Shown here: piece after piece, positions 14,498 through 17,482 of the stretch
How positions within the stretch are numbered: position 1 is the first letter of the stretch
How the letters are laid out: every line of letters begins with the position of its first letter
Assembly (NCBI GenBank): GCA_035547155.1
Contig: DASZVJ010000155.1
Span: 1-17,482 of the forward strand
Origin: CAZNMF01 sp035547155
GTDB taxonomy: Bacteria; Acidobacteriota; Vicinamibacteria; Vicinamibacterales; SCN-69-37
Reading direction: 5' to 3'
DNA: 17,482 nucleotides
Program-made: the position numbers and the translations under genes
The notes under the pieces: model-generated
What the model was told of the DNA's origin: nothing
What the model saw: the letters and a program-made list of their open reading frames with translations, nothing else
The model's database searches: none

Positions 14498-14908
14498 TCA
14501 GATGCGCGAGCGTCGTCCGCGGGCGTCGAGGCTCAGCGGTCCAGGTCCGGCAGCGGCGAAGAACAGCCAGATGAACGCGTAGAGCGCGGCGGGCTCGCCG
14601 CCGCTCAGCACGGGCCAGAACGCGCGCGGGAAATGGGCCTGAAAGTACGCCCACGCCATCTCACCCGCGAGCACGAACGCCACGGGGCGTGAGAACAAGC
14701 CGATCAGTAGCAGCAGACCGCCGGCCGTTTCCAGCACGCCGGCCGCACCGAACTGCGAGAACAGCGCGACGCCGCCCCCGACCACACCGCCGCCCATCAC
14801 ATGGCCGGGCCAGCCGAACAGCTTCTGCGTGCCGTGCGTCATGAACGACAGCGCCGCGACGATGCGCAACAGACTCTGGAGATAGGGCGCAAGGGCGTTG
14901 GTCTTCAT
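14498..14908 (-). CDS. DoxX family membrane protein
   Basis: This 136-residue protein has four membrane helices, at about 8-25, 55-72, 74-91 and 105-122. It carries the DoxX signature SFMTHGTQKLFGWPG (21-35) and the Gly-rich ALFSQFGAAGVLETAGGLLLLIGLFSRP block. DoxX proteins are small integral membrane proteins linked to redox or oxidative-stress tasks in some bacteria; the mechanism is uncertain. GGAGG lies 5 nt before the ATG at 14908, which fixes the start against a longer shadow reading. It follows the tautomerase-like gene by 17 nt, and both probably belong to one operon with the acetyltransferase upstream. Confidence 0.92.
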   Translation of the reverse strand: MKTNALAPYLQSLLRIVAALSFMTHGTQKLFGWPGHVMGGGVVGGGVALFSQFGAAGVLETAGGLLLLIGLFSRPVAFVLAGEMAWAYFQAHFPRAFWPVLSGGEPAALYAFIWLFFAAAGPGPLSLDARGRRSRI

Positions 14909-14925
14909 CAGTCCTCCAAGATTAC

Positions 14926-15315
14926 TCAGACGTCGACTTTGTAGTCGAGGACGTGCTCGTCGCCGGGGAGGCCTCTGAAGCCCCAATTCGCGCGGGGCGT
15001 CTCCGTGATCGTGATCTCGAGATCGATCGGGTGGATGCCGCACTCGCGCTGCACGCGCTCGAACAGCAGCCGGATCAGCGCCTTCTTCGCATCGGTCGAC
15101 CGGCCTTCGAACATGCTGATCTCGACGATCGTGTAGCGATCGCTGCGGCCGGGCGGATAGACGAAGTCGCTGGCATCGAGCGGAAAGAACCGGTGAGCGC
15201 GCTTGTCCGGCGGATAGTGCAGCGCCTCGACGACGCACGCGTGAATCACGTCGGAGAGCTGCCGCTTGATCGGATCGAGGCGCTCGCGCACGCCGTAGAT
15301 CTTGATTTGGGCCAT
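14926..15315 (-). CDS. Tautomerase-family protein without the N-terminal proline
   Basis: This 129-residue protein matches the layout of the Tautomerase_2 type: IKIYGVRERLDPIKRQLSDV at the start, HRFFPLDASDFVYP around 41-54, YTIVEISMFEGR around 61-72, and ETPRANWGFRGLPGDE near 106-121. In the tautomerase superfamily the residue after the initiator Met is a catalytic Pro. Here the start reads Met-Ala-Gln, so Pro1 is absent. It may be inactive, do a different reaction, or this subgroup may lack Pro generally. The ATG begins 6 nt after the acetyltransferase stop and the DoxX gene follows by 17 nt. The substrate is unknown. Confidence 0.85.
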   Translation of the reverse strand: MAQIKIYGVRERLDPIKRQLSDVIHACVVEALHYPPDKRAHRFFPLDASDFVYPPGRSDRYTIVEISMFEGRSTDAKKALIRLLFERVQRECGIHPIDLEITITETPRANWGFRGLPGDEHVLDYKVDV

Positions 15316-15321
15316 CCGGAA

Positions 15322-16233
15322 TTATCGCTCCGGCCGCGTGCCGAACAGCAACCCGAAGCGGCCGCGTTCCGCAAATCCCATCGACTCGTAGAGCGCGCGC
15401 GCCGCGCGATTCTGTTCCGCGGCGAACAGCACGACACGCGTGAGGCCCGAGCGCGCGTGATGCGCGCGCGTGAGCTCGGCCATCACGCGCCTGGCGAGGC
15501 CGTGTCGTCGATGATCCGGCCTCGTGTAGACGCCGCCAATCTGACCGAGGCCACCGTAGGCCGCGTTCAGACAGGCGGTCGACACGAGCTCGCCACCGGC
15601 GAACGCGCCCCACCAGCCGCCGACATCCGCGCGCATGTGATAGCCGGCGCGCCGGCGGGCTTCATCCGGCATCACCTGCAGACCTTCGGATTCCTGGAAG
15701 GCGCGATCGATCGGGTCCCAGATGTCGTAGTCGCCGCCGTTCAACTCGCGGATCGTGATCCCATCGGGAACGCCAGACCCGTCCGGCAGACGATCGAGGC
15801 AATACACGACGCTCTTGCAGCGATAGTGCGGCGCGAAATCCGGCCTCGACAGCAGCCGATTCCACGCCGCCTCGGCAATCGTCCATTCGGCGATGACGCC
15901 CGTCAGCGGAAACGGCTCGAGCGCGCACGCGTCGAGCATCCCATCGACGAAGTCCGTCCTGCCGCCGGTCTGGACCAGGAGATCTCCCCTGCGAGTCAGA
16001 CAAAACACACCTGCGATGGCGCCGGCGCGCTCGACGAGTACGAAGTTCCCCGACAACGGGCTCGATGTGGCTCGAATACCCAGCTCCCGGAGATTGGCCA
16101 GCAGGAAGACGGAGGTCTCGACGTGGCGCTCGAGAAACTCGTAAATCGCTGGAATGTCAGCGAGATCAGCGGACCGGACAATCACACGGTCGGGAAGATG
16201 TGTCGGCGTGTCGGATTCTTGTGAGAGCGGCAC
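15322..16233 (-). CDS. GNAT acetyltransferase with an N-terminal extra domain
   Basis: This 303-residue protein has a C-terminal GNAT domain with the acetyl-CoA loop RPDHRRHGLARRVM (238-251). The strand VVLFAAEQN (267-275) and the end motif RALYESMGF (279-287) are typical of FR47-like acetyltransferases. Residues 15-150 look like a second, degenerate GNAT-like or substrate-binding domain, lacking a clear Q/RxxGxG loop. The natural substrate cannot be told. The ATG at 16233 lacks a good Shine-Dalgarno; the residues before VIVRSADLADIPAIYEFL are low-information, so a later start is possible. It leads the run acetyltransferase-tautomerase-DoxX on the minus strand, with a tandem-repeat gap upstream. 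Confidence 0.85.
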   Translation of the reverse strand: MPLSQESDTPTHLPDRVIVRSADLADIPAIYEFLERHVETSVFLLANLRELGIRATSSPLSGNFVLVERAGAIAGVFCLTRRGDLLVQTGGRTDFVDGMLDACALEPFPLTGVIAEWTIAEAAWNRLLSRPDFAPHYRCKSVVYCLDRLPDGSGVPDGITIRELNGGDYDIWDPIDRAFQESEGLQVMPDEARRRAGYHMRADVGGWWGAFAGGELVSTACLNAAYGGLGQIGGVYTRPDHRRHGLARRVMAELTRAHHARSGLTRVVLFAAEQNRAARALYESMGFAERGRFGLLFGTRPER

Positions 16234-16280
16234 GGGACAGAAGCGTTCACGAGCTATGCCAGGGGGAGGGAGAGCGCGCC

Positions 16281-16370
16281 TATCTCGCTATCTCACTATC
16301 GCGCTATCGCACTAGCTGGCATCGACTATCGAGATTATCTGCCTCCCATCGAGATATCCGGTTATCTGCC
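16281..16370. repeat. 8-bp tandem array upstream of the acetyltransferase run
   Basis: Octamers TATCTCGC, TATCTCAC, TATCGCGC, TATCGCAC and TAGCTGGC run in register from 16281 to 16320. After a 6-base unit and small slips, further units (TATCGAGA, TATCTGCC, CATCGAGA, TATCCGGT, TATCTGCC) run to about 16370. The array includes the TAA stop of the hydrolase gene (16362-16364) and its last codons. It is the same family as the arrays at 5801 and 6893, here more eroded in the distal half. Confidence 0.82.
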
Positions 16371-17285
16371 TCTCGCGTCCGGCCCACCGATGGTCCGTCG
16401 CAGAAAATCGACGGCACGATCGAGATTCTTGCCGGTATAGAACTCGGCGCCCCCATGCGCGCTGCCATGGACGACGACGAAGGTGACGTCGAGCCCGAGC
16501 TGCTCGTAGGCGCCCTGCAGCTCGTGCGACTGGTTGATCGGCATCTGCGGATCGCGATCGCCGTGGAAGATGAGCAGCGGCGGATCGCTCGCGTCGATGT
16601 GGAGCACCGGGCTCGCGAGCTCGGCGAGCGCCTTCTTGACGTCCGGCGGGCCGCCGAACAACAGATCGAGCGCCGGCCGCCGCACGGTGAGACCGAACGG
16701 CGTCGACTGATCGAGGATCGTCGTCAAATCCGTTGCGCCGTAGTAATCGAGAATCGCCTGCGCGGCGGACGACTGATCGCTGTGACCGCCGATCGTGCCC
16801 TCGAGCTCGGCCGATCCGGCCGTCACGCCGACGAGCGCCGCGAGATGGCCGCCGGAGGAATCACCGCCAATCGCGAGACGATCGGCGCGATAGCCGTACG
16901 TCGTGGCATTCGCGCGCAGAAATCGAATCGCGCCCTTGATGTCGTGCACCATCGCGGGAAACCGCGCTTCGGTGGACACGCGGAAGTCGAGGCTCGCCAC
17001 GGCGATCCCGCGATCGACGAAGCCCGTCGGCGCGGACGACTTGTCGCCCTTCCGCCATGCGCCGCCATGAACCCACACCAGCAACGGCGGATGCGCGACG
17101 CCAGAGGGACGATACAGATCCAGCGTGAGCGTTCGCGTGCCGATGGTCGCGTATGGAATGTCTTTGACGATGGACGCTCGCGATGTCTGCTGACGCGCGG
17201 AGAGATGAAGCGCCCCGAAGGCAATCAGCAGCACGATCGCCGCGGCAGCGACGCGAGACGACCGGCACCGAATCAACGTGGTCAT
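16362..17285 (-). CDS. Exported alpha/beta hydrolase (BD-FAE/esterase-like)
   Basis: This 307-residue hydrolase probably cleaves an ester outside the cytoplasm. Residues 1-30 form a basic start plus hydrophobic segment (signal peptide or anchor). The oxyanion-hole motif VWVHGGAW is at 70-77. The nucleophile elbow GGDSSGG gives S143 in GDSSG, the acid is probably D245 in HGDRDPQMP, and the catalytic His is probably H277 in GSAHGG. The layout matches bacterial carboxylesterase/feruloyl-esterase-like enzymes of the BD-FAE type. The ATG at 17285 has no strong Shine-Dalgarno; it lies 8 nt after the sigma-factor stop, so coupling is likely. The C-terminus ends inside a tandem-repeat array, so the last residues may be repeat-derived. 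Confidence 0.92.
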   Translation of the reverse strand: MTTLIRCRSSRVAAAAIVLLIAFGALHLSARQQTSRASIVKDIPYATIGTRTLTLDLYRPSGVAHPPLLVWVHGGAWRKGDKSSAPTGFVDRGIAVASLDFRVSTEARFPAMVHDIKGAIRFLRANATTYGYRADRLAIGGDSSGGHLAALVGVTAGSAELEGTIGGHSDQSSAAQAILDYYGATDLTTILDQSTPFGLTVRRPALDLLFGGPPDVKKALAELASPVLHIDASDPPLLIFHGDRDPQMPINQSHELQGAYEQLGLDVTFVVVHGSAHGGAEFYTGKNLDRAVDFLRRTIGGPDARGR

Positions 17286-17293
17286 GGCGCGCG

Positions 17294-17482
17294 TCAGCTT
17301 AGCGCAAGATGGGCCAGCCGTCGCTCCAGAAACCGCCGCTCAGGCGCCTGCGTCGCAAGCGTCAGCGCGCGCGCGTACGCGGCTTTCGCTTCGTGAAGCT
17401 GACCGTTGCGTCGATACAAATCCGCGCGCGCCGAATGCGCCCACAGATAATCCGTCAGCTCGCCGCGCGCGAGCAGACGCTC
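17294..17482 (-). CDS. C-terminal part of an ECF42-like RNA polymerase sigma factor (partial)
   Basis: Only the last 62 codons lie in the window; the gene enters from the right edge and stops at TGA (17296-17294). The tail reads YLWAHSARADLYRRNGQLHE, then AYARALTLA, then ERRFLERRLAHLA. This TPR-like ending is what I recall from ECF42-type (DUF6596) sigma factors, which carry such a C-terminal extension after the sigma domains. The sigma-2 and sigma-4 regions are outside, so the call is provisional; another TPR-type protein is possible. The hydrolase starts 8 nt downstream. Confidence 0.6.
   Translation of the reverse strand, partial: ERLLARGELTDYLWAHSARADLYRRNGQLHEAKAAYARALTLATQAPERRFLERRLAHLALS

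Noticed and set aside
12518..14692. Long plus-strand open frame (724 codons) opposite the transporter and acetyltransferase
   Set aside because: Arg/Asp-rich with no family signature; it is the antisense shadow of clear genes with strong motifs on the minus strand.
16065..17396. Plus-strand open frame opposite the hydrolase
   Set aside because: Antisense shadow with no recognisable domains; the hydrolase has a full catalytic triad.

Overview
This is a gene-dense, GC-rich bacterial chromosome segment. The packed gene order, frequent GTG starts, weak Shine-Dalgarno sequences, and the mix of a PqqL-like zinc protease, a membrane MutS homologue, a type IV pilus ATPase and many acetyltransferases suggest a soil or sediment bacterium, possibly an Acidobacteriota of the Vicinamibacteria type. 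That placement is inference: no rRNA or taxonomic marker is present. I see no tRNA, rRNA, insertion sequence, prophage or CRISPR array. No gap between genes exceeds about 160 bases.

Positions 1-3655 (+) form one compact block. It holds the tail of a probable DNA adenine methylase, a PD-(D/E)XK-type nuclease overlapping it (together a likely restriction-modification pair), a RimJ/RimL-like acetyltransferase, a membrane-anchored MutS-type ATPase, and glutamate racemase (murI). From 3756 to 6892 (+) come a PilT-family ATPase, a secreted GH16 glucanase-like enzyme, a DUF350 membrane protein and a secreted lytic transglycosylase. This stretch leans towards cell-envelope and polysaccharide work.

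Positions 6959-7695 (-) hold a small four-helix membrane protein and a cupin. A large two-domain M16 zinc protease (7808-10645, +) diverges from them.

On the minus strand, 14440-10683 reads transporter (MHS-type MFS), then SSAT-like N-acetyltransferase, then PLP-dependent amino-acid decarboxylase. The last two overlap by 4 nt. This looks like an uptake/decarboxylation/N-acetylation module, and an 18-bp hairpin palindrome sits directly before it. Upstream of it on the same strand lie acetyltransferase, tautomerase-like protein and DoxX (16233-14498). Next come a secreted alpha/beta hydrolase (17285-16362) and the C-terminal tail of an ECF-type sigma factor at the right edge.

The feature least explained by the genes is a family of degenerate 8-bp tandem arrays in four intergenic gaps (3659-3758, 5801-5888, 6893-6948, 16281-16370). 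They keep strict octamer register, abut or include start and stop codons, and occur in both orientations. A fifth gap (6190-6269) holds a different hairpin plus a 7-bp tandem repeat. The arrays and the amine module are the best candidates for something undescribed.
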